64,000 nucleotides of DNA from Pricia mediterranea (GTDB lineage Bacteria > Bacteroidota > Bacteroidia > Flavobacteriales > Flavobacteriaceae). Under the pieces are notes generated by a model. It had not been told where the DNA came from and did not search any database. It saw only the letters and a program-made list of their open reading frames with translations. The translations under genes and the position numbers were made by a program. The stretch is taken from the NCBI RefSeq assembly GCF_032248455.1, contig NZ_JAVTTP010000001.1:496001-560000 (forward strand), given 5' to 3'. Below are positions 25,949 through 35,403 of this stretch, one piece after another (position 1 is the first letter of the stretch; each line of letters opens with the position of its first letter).

Positions 25949-26170
25949 TTATGTGCTGTTTCTATTCTTACCGAATTACAAGGTTTTAACTTTCATCTTG
26001 CCCACTCCCCTACTCCCTGCCATATTACTGCAGTTCAAAACCCAAAATACATCATGCTACTACCACTATTCACAGTTCACAATTCATCATCCTACCACTG
26101 TTCATTCCCACTGCCACTGCACCTGCTTACTGCTACCGTCGCTGTCACCGTTCACTGTTCACTGCCGCCG
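25949..26170 (-). repeat. Degenerate CACTGTTCACTG word spacer between nosD and nosF
   Basis: On the plus strand a run of near-repeats such as CTACCACTATTCACAGTTCACAATTCATCATCC and CCGTTCACTGTTCACTG fills 26020-26190, running into the last codons of nosD. The words are imperfect and the array is not a true tandem repeat. A 207-residue plus-strand open frame here (25752-26375) is an artefact of this composition. Confidence 0.5.
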
Positions 26171-27445
26171 CTACTGCTCAATGCCCACTAGCCCCGCCTC
26201 CCCATTGCCGCTCACCCTTTTCATCAGGGGATTATCATCCGACAGATTGTCGGGCGTAAAAACCGGGGATACTTTTTCCGAAAAGTCGATAATGTCCATA
26301 AAAAGGCTACGCAGCAGAATAATGGTCTCCGGGGTCCGATTAACGATATACGAAAACAATTTGACCGGACGGTAGGGCACGTCGCCAATGCCATCTCTAT
26401 CGAGATCGTAGCCCGTATATTCGCTCCAGTAATTTTTATCGAAGACGTTATCGTTCAGATTACTGTTATACGAGAGGTCGAACGAATTATACAAAAAATT
26501 ATTCTTGGTGAACGTATTACCGTAAATCGCGCCCCTGATCCGTAAAGCCCAACCGTTGCCTATAAAGTTGTTTTTACTATACTCGATTCGGTTGGTTCCC
26601 TCTACGCTGATGCCGATGGTATTTTCTTCGAACGTATTACCGACGATCTGGGCATCGTTGATTTCTTTCAACAAGAGACCGTAGGAAGCCGTACCCCAAT
26701 TTTTTCGAAATACGTTATTATGCATGTCGATAAATTTGGAGAACATAACGGCCACCCCAGCCCCATTGTTCTCGAAAACGTTGTTTTCGTACACATCGTG
26801 GTTCGAAAACATAAAATGGAGTCCGTACCGCACGTTGTCGTGGCTATAATTATTTTTGATAGTACAGTTGTCGGCGAACTCAAAATAGATCCCGTCCCTT
26901 ACCTGTTGGATGTCGTTGTTTTCGATATCAATGTTCTTCGAATACCAAAGATGGATGCCGTTGCCCGAGCCGAATTCATCGACTGCGTCACCCTTTATTC
27001 TATTATTTATGATTTTTCCGCCGGTGGCTTTTTCAAGATAAATACCGAAAAACATTTTTTCAAGCACCAGGTTGCGTAGCTCGAAATCTTTATTCTTAAC
27101 CATTCGAATGGCCGCATTGTCTTTGGTGTAACTGGTGCCGACGTTCATTATCTTGAGGCCATCTAGCACGACCCCATCGGCGGAAATGGTTAAAATCTCG
27201 CCTTTGTTCCCGCCATCGATTACGGGAAGGCCCTTGCCCAAAAGGGTCAAGGTTTTGTCGATATATATCTCGGATTCCTTATAGATGCCCTTTTGAATCA
27301 AAAGCGTATCGCCCTCGGTAGCGATTTCAATTCCTTTTTTAATGGATTTCACTTCGCACGAAGAACAGATGGTGATTGTTTGCGCCTGCAGCGAACCGCC
27401 AATGGCCAAATATAACAACAAGAATATTCCTTGCCAAAATCTCAT
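26171..27445 (-). CDS. nosD: NosD, periplasmic right-handed beta-helix copper-centre maturation protein
   Basis: About 424 residues from the ATG at 27445, which gives a good signal peptide (MRFWQGIFLLLYLAIGGSLQA). Most of the protein is beta-helix rungs with N-rich turns (NKNFFLYNSFDLSYNSNLNDN-like), then the NosD ending YDLDRDGIGDVPYRPVKLFSYI. NosD works with NosFY to build the CuZ cluster. The last 15 or so residues (KRVSGNGEAGLVGIEQ) are encoded by the start of the degenerate spacer and are probably not conserved. Confidence 0.93.
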   Translation of the reverse strand: MRFWQGIFLLLYLAIGGSLQAQTITICSSCEVKSIKKGIEIATEGDTLLIQKGIYKESEIYIDKTLTLLGKGLPVIDGGNKGEILTISADGVVLDGLKIMNVGTSYTKDNAAIRMVKNKDFELRNLVLEKMFFGIYLEKATGGKIINNRIKGDAVDEFGSGNGIHLWYSKNIDIENNDIQQVRDGIYFEFADNCTIKNNYSHDNVRYGLHFMFSNHDVYENNVFENNGAGVAVMFSKFIDMHNNVFRKNWGTASYGLLLKEINDAQIVGNTFEENTIGISVEGTNRIEYSKNNFIGNGWALRIRGAIYGNTFTKNNFLYNSFDLSYNSNLNDNVFDKNYWSEYTGYDLDRDGIGDVPYRPVKLFSYIVNRTPETIILLRSLFMDIIDFSEKVSPVFTPDNLSDDNPLMKRVSGNGEAGLVGIEQ

Positions 27446-27520
27446 TTGATTGTAAAACTTAAGGTGAAGATAACCGGTGACACACGTCAGTTGTAACTGT
27501 GAACCCACCCAGCGTGAATT

Positions 27521-28009
27521 TCATTCTTGATCTCTCCTAGACTTTCCGACAATATCCGTAATATGGATGCGATACACAATGGGAATATGCCGCTCTTGAA
27601 GTCGGCTCGAAAAATCCTGAATAAATTTTGGGGTCTCCCCGTCTTTCTTTGCAATGGTTCGCTGCACTCCTTCTGCGAAACGATGCAGCTGCTTCTTTGC
27701 GGTACTTCCTTCAAGTTCCTCAAAATTGCCCTGTACCAATACGGAGCGCCACTCTTGTATGGACCGGATATCGTCAACTTGTAAAGCCACCGGCCTGTGT
27801 TTTTTCATCGCCTGAATTTTGAATCCCGGGGAGGAATAACTTAAAATGCACTTTTCCTCGGCATCGTGATAAAAGGTTATCGGGTTGATATGAGGCGTTC
27901 TGCCCGAAATATATGCCAAACGACCGATGTAGTTCTCACTCAGCAATTGCAGACATTCCGAAGTAGTCATGTTCTTTATGGTCGTGCTTTCTGGTTCCCT
28001 TGGTTCCAT
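27521..28009 (-). CDS. Pyridoxamine-5-phosphate-oxidase-like FMN split-barrel protein
   Basis: 162 residues. Residues 15-60 (ECLQLLSENYIGRLAYISGRTPHINPITFY) and the SSPGFKIQAMKKHRPVALQVDDI stretch fit the FMN-binding split barrel found in PPOX-like and haem-degrading proteins. Function is unknown. It sits inside the nos operon between nosL and nosD with about 75 bp before nosD, which is unusual. FMN-dependent reduction of a cofactor is one possibility. The FMN contacts are not proven by sequence alone. Confidence 0.75.
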   Translation of the reverse strand: MEPREPESTTIKNMTTSECLQLLSENYIGRLAYISGRTPHINPITFYHDAEEKCILSYSSPGFKIQAMKKHRPVALQVDDIRSIQEWRSVLVQGNFEELEGSTAKKQLHRFAEGVQRTIAKKDGETPKFIQDFSSRLQERHIPIVYRIHITDIVGKSRRDQE

Positions 28010-28226
28010 AGGTCTAAATCTTTTAGTACTTGAATAAAATAATCAAAAAAAATCGAAAACGAATGTAATCCTATCGGCGATAGGCAGACACTACGCACAT
28101 GCATTGAAAACTTTAAAGGCGACGCCTTGAGGGAAGTTTTTAATCCCGGTCAAGAGGGGGGATTGCTTTTCTTTTTTTCCTCAGTGATTCCAATTGGTCT
28201 TCCCACCTTCCCTTGTTCCCTTGTCC

Positions 28227-28664
28227 CTATTGGTCTTTAAACCGTTCTTTTAGCTCCAGCCAGGTAAAGAGTTCTCCCGATTGTTCGGATTGTACCATGG
28301 CAGCAGCTTTTTCACTAGAGAAAGCGGACAGGTTTTCACCCATCGGGCTAGAAATATTCGCGCTTATAAGATAGGTCGCCTGAGTAGCATCGATCAATTC
28401 ACCGGGATGGCTGAAATCGTTGACCAAAAGTAGGCCAATCTCATCATAGCCCGTATTTTTCAGATCGTTCAACATACACTCGATGGCGTCGAACTTATAG
28501 GCTCTCCCCTTTTCGGTCACGTACTGTGCCGCATGCTGTCGGTCAACGATGGTCATGCTGCAATAGTGGCAGACATCGGAACCGTATGCTATGGGTTCGG
28601 GCTCCACCTTACAGGAGGCCAGTACCAACAGGAGAATAGATAGGAAGCTTATACATTTCTTCAT
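28227..28664 (-). CDS. nosL: NosL copper chaperone lipoprotein
   Basis: 145 residues. Lipobox LASC (C18), then the NosL copper motif DVCHYCSMTIVD (C32, C35, M37), and later YKFDAIECMLNDL. NosL binds Cu(I) and gives it to NosZ in the periplasm. It lies between the nosB-like gene and the FMN split-barrel gene. The spacers on both sides contain degenerate word repeats. Confidence 0.92.
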   Translation of the reverse strand: MKKCISFLSILLLVLASCKVEPEPIAYGSDVCHYCSMTIVDRQHAAQYVTEKGRAYKFDAIECMLNDLKNTGYDEIGLLLVNDFSHPGELIDATQATYLISANISSPMGENLSAFSSEKAAAMVQSEQSGELFTWLELKERFKDQ

Positions 28665-28834
28665 TCTTTATTTCGTTTAAAGGAATGGTATCGGTTCTCC
28701 GTTTGTCCAACCCTTTCAGTCAACTTGCCCAAGGCTCTTGCCTTTGTACTTCGTTTGTCTTTCTTATATATCTTTGAGCTTTGTTCTTTCTTTATTCCTC
28801 TTTGTTCTTATTTTTTGGTTATATCCCTACGATG
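28665..28834 (-). repeat. Degenerate CTTTGTTCTTTCTTT word spacer between nosB-like gene and nosL
   Basis: Plus-strand reading shows TTTGTACTTCGTTTGTCTTTCTTATATATCTTTGAGCTTTGTTCTTTCTTTATTCCTCTTTGTTCTTA, an imperfect iteration of CTTTGTTCTT. A similar one, CTTCCCTTGTTCCCTTGTCCCTATTGGTCTT, lies on the other side of nosL (about 28200-28235). No gene is supported here. Confidence 0.45.
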
Positions 28835-29449
28835 CTAAGCCCTCTTCTCTCGCTTTCGCCGTCCTACAAAGAAGGCCACCACTGTCAACGACATACCCAC
28901 AAACATCATCCAAGCCCCGGTGTGTGGCAAGGAAGTCACATCAAAGTTCAGCATTTTTTCATGTCCGAGCAGTGGGGGACTATAGGTCATGGGCGTACCG
29001 TCGGGATGGGTCAATTTCATAATGGCATTCGGATCCAAGTTGCTTCCATAGTCCGTCAACCAAGCATTAAAATCATACATGCCCAAAACCCCTAAAACGG
29101 ACATCAATACGAACCAGCCCAAAAACCAATTGTAGCCTACTTTTCCGATAAAACCTAAAATGCCGATTAACACCCCTAAGACGACCATAGCGATAATCAC
29201 TAGAGGAAAGACCTCGAACTCCCACATTTCTTCCGGTTTCGGTATCGTCCGCATACCAATATAGTGGTTCAGGCCATCGATGTTCTGTATATCGAACTCT
29301 TCTTCTCCCTGAATTCCCTCAATAAAAATGTGCATACCCAAAGGGTCGGGATATTGAGGCGCCTCTAACTGAATGTGCCAGAGCGGAAATTTGAAGAGTC
29401 CCAATAAAAGCAATGAACCGATAATCATTATTAGGCTTGCTTTTTTCAT
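28835..29449 (-). CDS. nosB: NosB-like membrane protein of clade II nos operons
   Basis: About 204 residues from the ATG at 29449, with four helices (near 5-25, 85-110, 113-135 and 180-200) and a periplasmic loop between the first two. Clade II nos clusters carry a membrane protein, NosB, right after nosZ; this gene occupies the same place. Sequence similarity in NosB is low, so the name rests on context. A strong intrinsic terminator lies between it and nosZ. Confidence 0.65.
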   Translation of the reverse strand: MKKASLIMIIGSLLLLGLFKFPLWHIQLEAPQYPDPLGMHIFIEGIQGEEEFDIQNIDGLNHYIGMRTIPKPEEMWEFEVFPLVIIAMVVLGVLIGILGFIGKVGYNWFLGWFVLMSVLGVLGMYDFNAWLTDYGSNLDPNAIMKLTHPDGTPMTYSPPLLGHEKMLNFDVTSLPHTGAWMMFVGMSLTVVAFFVGRRKREKRA

Positions 29450-29560
29450 GTGGATTTTTTTTCTGTTAGTGTCAGCATTTACTTTAATCAAAAAAGCTGG
29501 AATCCGTTAGCTGAAGACAATCGTAGTCCGATTGCTCGATCGATGGAATAGGCAGTAATT

Positions 29561-29596
29561 AAAAAAGCGGGAGGGCCCTAAAGCCGACCCGCTTTT
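29561..29596 (-). terminator. Intrinsic terminator or attenuator after nosZ
   Basis: On the minus strand AAAAGCGGG, a 16-nt loop that contains GGGCCC, and CCCGCTTTTTT form a 9-bp stem followed by a T-run. It lies 32 bp after the nosZ stop and before nosB. It would lower expression of nosB-L-D-F-Y relative to nosC-nosZ. Confidence 0.75.
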
Positions 29597-29627
29597 CGTC
29601 TGAAAAAATGAAACGTTTAGGTGTGGA

Positions 29628-31586
29628 CTACTCTTCGCCCAGGGACCATTTGAGCTCGGTATTCGAACCTTCGGGGGACACCCGTATGTATCCGGACATT
29701 TCTTGGTGCAGCGCCGAGCAGAAGTCGGTACAGTAGAAAGGCCAGACACCTACTTTTTTAGGCTCCCAGACCAAGGTTTCCGTCGATCCCGGCATAACCA
29801 AAAGCTCTGCATTCTCTGCCCCGATTACGGCAAAACCGTGAGGCACGTCGAAATCCTGTTCCAGGTTCGTCAAGTGGAAATACACCTTGTCGCCTACTTT
29901 GATTCCTTCGATATTATCAGGATTCAAATGGCTACGTACCATGGTCATGTACACGTGTACTTCATTTCCGTCACGTTCTACCCTGACATCGGCAGGGGAA
30001 GTGGCCGCATGGGGGTGCTTGTTCTCACTGAGCTTGTAGATTTTCTTGGAATTAGGCGCAATCAGGTCAGCAGGGGCCATGGAAGCGTAGTGGGGCTCCC
30101 CGATAGTGGGGAAGTCCGATAACAATTCCATCTTCTCGCCAGAAATATCATATAACTGGGCAGAATGGTTCATCTCAGGTCCCGTTGGCAAATACCGATC
30201 TTTAGTGATCTTGTTCATGGCCAATACATATTTGCCCCATGGTTCTTGCGAGTTTCCACCGGGAATACTCAGGTGACCAGGAGAATAATAAGTAGGCTTT
30301 CGGTCTAGGACCTCCCAGGTACCAACGTTCCATTTTACGACCTCTGAAGAGATAAAGAACGTGGTATAGGCATTGCCCTTACCGTCAAATTCCGTGTGCA
30401 ATGGTCCGAGCCCCGGCTGTTTGACCGTACCGCCCAAAACATCCTCGAAATTAAGGATAGGGATGTTATAAGCCTCTCCATCGAACTTTTCGTTCTCGAT
30501 GGCGTCGAGCATTTTGCTAAAGGAATGTACCGTAAGGTCTGCGGATAATTTTCCGTTACCAATGATATATTCACCCGTGGGATCTACGTCACAACCGTGT
30601 GGAGATTTGGGCGTGGGCAAAAAGTAAACCAATCCAGGCAGTTCGGAAGCGTCCAAAACCCGTACCTCATCTTTAATGGTCGAAGTGGCCATATGCGTAT
30701 CTTCATCGAAGATGTTGTGCGCATACTCGGCTTTTTCAGTTTTGAATTTACCTTCCTTAATATATTCCTCGGCCTTTTTCCAGTTGACGGCGGCTATGAA
30801 ATCCTTATCGTTCTGGGAGGCGTTCACTTCCTGAAGGGTATGTGCTTCCTCGGTGTTATAGGTGGTTATAAATATCCAACCGTGGGATTTGTCCCTTCCA
30901 GGATGCGCTAGATCATAGTTAAAACCGGGCAAACGTATCTGAAAGGATAAATCCATTTCCCCCGAATCTTGATCTACGCTCAAGAAGGAAAGACTTGCCT
31001 TGAAATTTCCTTTATAGTCCTTAATTGGCATATCCTTTTGGGGAATCGGAACGGAAAAACGGGTTCCTGCAACCACATATTCGGTATTTTCGGTCACGAA
31101 AGCGGAGTTATGGTTACCGGCACTGTTCGGAATTTCCATGATCTCCTCGGTTTCAAAGGTGCTCAGACTGATCCGGGCTACCCTGGGCGTGTTGTTTCCG
31201 TTCATAAAAATCCACCGGCCGTCCAATTTGCCATTGGTCTGCGACATATCGGGGTGGTGGGTATCGTCCCAAGGGATAAAACCGTGAGTGGTATTCAACA
31301 TCGGTTTAGTTTCCTCGTTGTAGCCGTAGCCTTTCTCGGGATCCTGTGAAAATACGGGCACCACTTTGAGCAGTCGGCCCGACGGGATACCGTAAACGGA
31401 CATCTGACCACTGAATCCACCTGATAAGAAGGCGTAGAATTCATCGTACTGTCCGGGTTCGACATAGACCCTTTCCGCCGCATTGGAGGTCAGGGCCCCG
31501 TTCGATTTGTCGCCTTGGTCCTTGCAACCGGTAAAGACCGTGGCAAGGGTCATAAATAAAACTGTTGGTAAACTTAATTTTTTCAT
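29628..31586 (-). CDS. nosZ: Nitrous oxide reductase, clade II (Sec-exported lipoprotein)
   Basis: About 652 residues from the ATG at 31586, giving a lipobox FTGC at C21. A longer frame to 31640 overlaps the upstream cytochrome gene and lacks a better signal. The beta-propeller carries the CuZ histidines (WDDTHHPDMS, PHGCDVDPTGEYI, LGPLHTEFDG, GEPHYASMAP, KHPHAATSP). The C-terminal cupredoxin domain has the CuA motif FYCTDFCSALHQEMSGY. There is no Tat twin-arginine, which places it in clade II. It reduces N2O to N2 in the periplasm. The paired cytochrome c lies just upstream. Confidence 0.97.
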   Translation of the reverse strand: MKKLSLPTVLFMTLATVFTGCKDQGDKSNGALTSNAAERVYVEPGQYDEFYAFLSGGFSGQMSVYGIPSGRLLKVVPVFSQDPEKGYGYNEETKPMLNTTHGFIPWDDTHHPDMSQTNGKLDGRWIFMNGNNTPRVARISLSTFETEEIMEIPNSAGNHNSAFVTENTEYVVAGTRFSVPIPQKDMPIKDYKGNFKASLSFLSVDQDSGEMDLSFQIRLPGFNYDLAHPGRDKSHGWIFITTYNTEEAHTLQEVNASQNDKDFIAAVNWKKAEEYIKEGKFKTEKAEYAHNIFDEDTHMATSTIKDEVRVLDASELPGLVYFLPTPKSPHGCDVDPTGEYIIGNGKLSADLTVHSFSKMLDAIENEKFDGEAYNIPILNFEDVLGGTVKQPGLGPLHTEFDGKGNAYTTFFISSEVVKWNVGTWEVLDRKPTYYSPGHLSIPGGNSQEPWGKYVLAMNKITKDRYLPTGPEMNHSAQLYDISGEKMELLSDFPTIGEPHYASMAPADLIAPNSKKIYKLSENKHPHAATSPADVRVERDGNEVHVYMTMVRSHLNPDNIEGIKVGDKVYFHLTNLEQDFDVPHGFAVIGAENAELLVMPGSTETLVWEPKKVGVWPFYCTDFCSALHQEMSGYIRVSPEGSNTELKWSLGEE

Positions 31587-31617
31587 CGTTTTTCTATTTG
31601 ATTGTTGTGTTGGAGCC

Positions 31618-32124
31618 TTACAAAGTCCTGAAATATTCAAGCACCGCCCTAGCTTGGTCTTCCGTAAGACCTTGATTTGCCATAGGAGAGCCGTTAAATT
31701 CTTGCAATAGATCTTTGGCCAATGGATCTTCCTTGACCATGACCTCGGGATTCAAGATCATGTTCATGACCCATTCGGGAGTCCGACGCTCCAAAATTCC
31801 TTTGGGGGCAGGGCCGATAAATTTCTTTTCCGTTCTATGGCAAGCGAGACACATTTGATCATAGACCTCTTTACCTTGATCTGCCAAGGCCTGATCGATA
31901 TTGTCATCCAAGGTTACCGACTCAATTGGGCCGACCCCCTTGTTGGTAAGGTCCACCCGCTCGGAAGCTGGGGTTCCACTGTCGGCAGAAGCCTCAACGG
32001 GTTTTTCGGTGGTCGTCTTTTGGCGATCGACGCTAAAACCTTCCTTTTTCTTTTCCTCTTTCCCCCCGCATGCCATTAGCAACAAGGAAAAAAGTACGGC
32101 GGCACTCTTAACTTTAATATTCAT
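31618..32124 (-). CDS. Mono-haem cytochrome c lipoprotein, likely NosZ electron donor
   Basis: 168 residues. Lipobox LMAC near 19, a long disordered acidic and Ser/Thr-rich linker (EKKKEGFSVDRQKTTTEKPV), then a cytochrome c domain with CLACH and the Met ligand in GSPMANQGLTEDQ. It is first in the nos operon, 31 bp before nosZ. It is the most likely donor of electrons to CuA. The lipid anchor and long linker would let the haem reach NosZ. Confidence 0.9.
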   Translation of the reverse strand: MNIKVKSAAVLFSLLLMACGGKEEKKKEGFSVDRQKTTTEKPVEASADSGTPASERVDLTNKGVGPIESVTLDDNIDQALADQGKEVYDQMCLACHRTEKKFIGPAPKGILERRTPEWVMNMILNPEVMVKEDPLAKDLLQEFNGSPMANQGLTEDQARAVLEYFRTL

Positions 32125-32150
32125 TTTTTCAGTGATTTTAAATTATTGCA

Positions 32151-32193
32151 CAAAATTATGAGACAAGAACCAGCGAAAACATGATATTCGTCA
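32151..32193 (-). promoter_or_regulatory. FNR-type promoter of the nos operon
   Basis: Palindrome TGACGAATATCA (minus reading of 32182-32193, extended to ACATGA...TCATGT on the plus strand) and -7 box TAATTTTG (32158-32151). Centre-to-G is 36.5 bp. The leader is about 23 nt. Confidence 0.8.
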
Positions 32194-32347
32194 TGTTTCG
32201 GATAGAATTGTCATTTATTTCAAACTAGGGGTAATATACCAAATAATTTGGAAGGTAACCAACTACTACCGGTTTCGTTCGTATGACCTTGTAAAAAATG
32301 CCATCTGTTTCTAGGGGATGGCTGTCATCACACTAGGGGACATCAGA

Positions 32348-33205
32348 TCAGAACTCTATCCCAAAAAAGAGGCTGCTTTCCTCGTTTTCTTCGGTAACAT
32401 CTTCCCCCATCAGGACCTCATCGGCCTCGTTCATTAATTTTAGATTTATTTTCCAATATCCTGTCATGGTCAGGGATACTTTACCCATATACCTTTTAGA
32501 GACGGCATCGAAGCTCAGATCGACATTGTTCGGGGAACTATGGTTGCCCATCCCTGGCATTCTGGGGTCAATGCCAATGCTGTAATCCTCCACAGGGGGA
32601 AAATACATCATAGATTCCATCTTAAAAAGCATGGCCGAAAAATCATTGACCTTTACCTCGGGCGCGAACGGCATCATGGCCAGAACGTAGCGAGATCCGT
32701 CACTTCCCATAAAACTGTTAACGGTCTTCCTCCCGTCTGCGGGAGCCTTGACCTCGATGCGTTCAGTGGCGTTATAGGTCTGGCCGTTTATGGAATATTC
32801 CAGGGCAAGTTCCCAATACTCCTCCGGGTTACCGGGCATCTGAAAAACGACAAAGCCATTGTACACGGAAGCATTTTCGGTGGTCGAAATTTCGGAATTG
32901 GGACAGGAATGCATCTTTTCGAGCATGTGCATCATCGGGATCCACGTAATCTCGGCGTTTTCAATGTAGCTATCCGTTGACGCGTCCTTGATTCGGACAA
33001 AAAGCTCGTTATAGCCGATGGTAAATCCATCTTTTTCGGAATATACTTCGATAGCATGGCTATTGGCCTCTATACTCGTCAGCATATTGTAATCCGCCAT
33101 AGGGTTTTCCCCGACCAATAGCGGTGAATTGTCATCGTTGTTTGAGCATGACGTTAAAAATGCCGTCACGGCTAGGGTTGCAAATAGAAATTTAATATTT
33201 TTCAT
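32348..33205 (-). CDS. YtkA-like Met/His-rich lipoprotein of the copper-uptake operon
   Basis: 285 residues. Lipobox LTSC at about 20. The first Ig-like domain ends in WIPMMHMLEKMHSCPNSE, a dense Met/His/Cys cluster of the kind that binds copper in YtkA-like domains. A second beta domain contains MPFAPEVKVNDFSAMLFKMESMMYFPP and MPGMGNHSS. It follows the TonB receptor by 19 bp, so they are one transcription unit. Proposed job: a surface or periplasmic copper-binding partner for the receptor, feeding NosZ and NirK. The copper role is inferred from residues and position. Confidence 0.7.
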   Translation of the reverse strand: MKNIKFLFATLAVTAFLTSCSNNDDNSPLLVGENPMADYNMLTSIEANSHAIEVYSEKDGFTIGYNELFVRIKDASTDSYIENAEITWIPMMHMLEKMHSCPNSEISTTENASVYNGFVVFQMPGNPEEYWELALEYSINGQTYNATERIEVKAPADGRKTVNSFMGSDGSRYVLAMMPFAPEVKVNDFSAMLFKMESMMYFPPVEDYSIGIDPRMPGMGNHSSPNNVDLSFDAVSKRYMGKVSLTMTGYWKINLKLMNEADEVLMGEDVTEENEESSLFFGIEF

Positions 33206-33224
33206 GGTCTATAGATGTATAGTG

Positions 33225-35294
33225 TTAATTAATGGCGTACGAAATACTTGCGTGAAAATTTCTTCCCATTCTGGGGATGTTCTTCCAGTCGGAATAGGTC
33301 GAATAGTAGGTGTCGAAGATATTTTCAACCCCGAATTTAACGTAGAGTTCGTCAACACCGATGGCAATATTTTTGCCCATGTTCACAGAAAGTACAGTAT
33401 AGGCATCGGTGCGGTCTTCGCCGAAGGCGGGGTTGAAATCGACCTGCGCTCCCGCACCCCGCATCGCCAGGGATCCAGAAAAGTCCTTATGGGTGTATTG
33501 CAGCTTTGAATTGTACGCAAAAGGACTTATAAACGGAAGGTTGCGTCCGTTATGGTCCGTGCCCCGGTGGTACGAAGCTGCACCCGACCACTTTAAGGAA
33601 GTAATAATCGTGTAATCGACTTCTAAGGATACATTATATAGATGCGCATTCTTAAGGTTTTTATACACCTTGACGCCCTCCGCCCCGATGGTCATCACGC
33701 TTAGGGACGGATCGATTTCCCCGATGATATAATCGGCCATACGAAAATAGTTTCCTACCACTCCAATGCTGAAATCATTTTTCCGATAGGATAATTTGGC
33801 ATTGCCCTCCAAGGCTTTTTCGTTCTTCAAATCGGGATCTCCGATATAATCATGGTTATCGAAACTATTAAAAAGGTAAAAGCCAAAGCCTTCGGAAACG
33901 GAAGGAGCCCGATCGCCATAGGATAGTCCCCCATCAAACTGCCACGCCTTCCAGTTCGTATGGTAGCGTGCGGAAGCACTCTTCAAAAATCGGGTTTGTC
34001 GTTGTGCCATATCGGGATAAAAGATCAGCAGGCTGTTTAGTCCGAATTCATCGGCAACATTAAAATGCTGTATCGCCAATCGCGTGGCAAATTTCAAGGA
34101 ACTTTTCTCAAGTTTAATGACATCCTCGGCATAAAATCCAGAATTCAAAGTGCGCACATCGGGCCAGGTCAACATGAACATCGCATTTTCGTTCGGATCG
34201 TTCGGGTACATGGTCATCTCGGCGAGGGATCGGTTATAATACCCATCGATCTTTAACAGCAGCTTATGCCGTTCATTTTTCCACTTCGTCTGGGAATAAA
34301 AGCCATAGGTATCGCTCCATCCGGGCATATCCATATGAATCGGCACCTCTGGGCGCTGGGTGTCGTCCATAACGTGGGTGACCGTATTGGCATAGAGCTT
34401 GGATTCCCAATCGGTAAATCCTCCTAAAAAATCATCTTGTAACCAGCTCACGGAACCGATAAAGGCCTGCACCAACGACACGTCCATCGGCAATGCCGGA
34501 TAGCCCACGTCCCGGGCCTCATCGAAGATAAAACTGGCGGATAGCTTTTGGCCGTCCGCAATACGATAGCCCGTGTTCGCGGAGAGATTGTATTTTTCGA
34601 ACTGGGAAAAAGGGATCTCCGCTCCCCCACCGGCGGAATAATTGTCGGCCTTGCGGTAGATGACATCGGTATCGATATACCATCGCTCATCGGAAAAATT
34701 GAGTTCGCCCCCGACAATTCGGGCATTGTTGCCCGATTCCCCACCCATTTCGACCGAACCGATCCATCCGGTCGGCTTGAAATTACTTTTTTCGACCTGC
34801 AGGTCGATAGCGCCACCTATGACAGCACCGTGTTCAGCGCCCTGTTGTCCGCTAGAAACGTGTGCCTCCGACAGATTGGAAACATCTACATACGAAGTGA
34901 CGGGATCCATTTTATCGGTACAGGCCCCGAAAATACGCATCCCATCGATGGAAACAGCGAGTCTTTCAGACGTCATATCGTTCAGAACAGGCTCCCAAGC
35001 ATAGGCCCCGCGCTTGATCATATTGACTTTTTGCGAGGTCTCTAAATACTCTTCCAAGGTCGAGAGCGGTTTCGCATGTGCGTTGTGCTCTAAATTCTCT
35101 TTATAGGAAGAGATTACAATGACTTCCGAAAGATCGATGGGGAGCACGGAGTCTTGTGGCATGTCCACTTTCCCATCCTGGGCAAAGCTGCCTGATGTCC
35201 ATAATAGGCAGCAGAGCATGCCGAAAAGATAGGACAATCGTTTCGGTCGCGCCACTATCCCAAGATATGACGGACCCTTTATTTTGGTTTTCAT
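33225..35294 (-). CDS. TonB-dependent outer-membrane receptor, likely copper (NosA/OprC-like)
   Basis: 689 residues. A signal peptide, a TonB-like box region (SEVIVISSYKEN), the plug domain (residues about 60-190, IGGAIDLQVEKSN) and a 22-strand barrel to the end (GRNFHASISYAIN). NosA/OprC of pseudomonads is a TonB receptor for copper needed for NosZ; this gene sits next to nos and has a Met-rich lipoprotein partner, so copper is the likely substrate. An alternative is another metal or a metal chelate. It is 110 bp downstream of the 125-residue Cys-rich gene. Confidence 0.8.
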   Translation of the reverse strand: MKTKIKGPSYLGIVARPKRLSYLFGMLCCLLWTSGSFAQDGKVDMPQDSVLPIDLSEVIVISSYKENLEHNAHAKPLSTLEEYLETSQKVNMIKRGAYAWEPVLNDMTSERLAVSIDGMRIFGACTDKMDPVTSYVDVSNLSEAHVSSGQQGAEHGAVIGGAIDLQVEKSNFKPTGWIGSVEMGGESGNNARIVGGELNFSDERWYIDTDVIYRKADNYSAGGGAEIPFSQFEKYNLSANTGYRIADGQKLSASFIFDEARDVGYPALPMDVSLVQAFIGSVSWLQDDFLGGFTDWESKLYANTVTHVMDDTQRPEVPIHMDMPGWSDTYGFYSQTKWKNERHKLLLKIDGYYNRSLAEMTMYPNDPNENAMFMLTWPDVRTLNSGFYAEDVIKLEKSSLKFATRLAIQHFNVADEFGLNSLLIFYPDMAQRQTRFLKSASARYHTNWKAWQFDGGLSYGDRAPSVSEGFGFYLFNSFDNHDYIGDPDLKNEKALEGNAKLSYRKNDFSIGVVGNYFRMADYIIGEIDPSLSVMTIGAEGVKVYKNLKNAHLYNVSLEVDYTIITSLKWSGAASYHRGTDHNGRNLPFISPFAYNSKLQYTHKDFSGSLAMRGAGAQVDFNPAFGEDRTDAYTVLSVNMGKNIAIGVDELYVKFGVENIFDTYYSTYSDWKNIPRMGRNFHASISYAIN

Positions 35295-35403
35295 TTTCTA
35301 TATTTAACCTGATTAAACATCCAAATTCCACGTACGGCATCCATACGAGGTAGTAAAAGGATAATAGCATTTTCCCAAACCTTAACGGGAACTAATTCAG
35401 AAA

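Noticed and set aside
25752-26375. 207-residue plus-strand open frame across the nosF start and nosD end
   Set aside because: It opposes two certain genes and its composition comes from the CACTGTTCACTG word spacer; no family features.
24447-27470. CTTAAGGTGAA in inverted orientation on both sides of nosDFY, suggesting a mobile insertion
   Set aside because: Only 11 bp, built on a palindromic core, no target duplication or recombinase gene; chance is enough.
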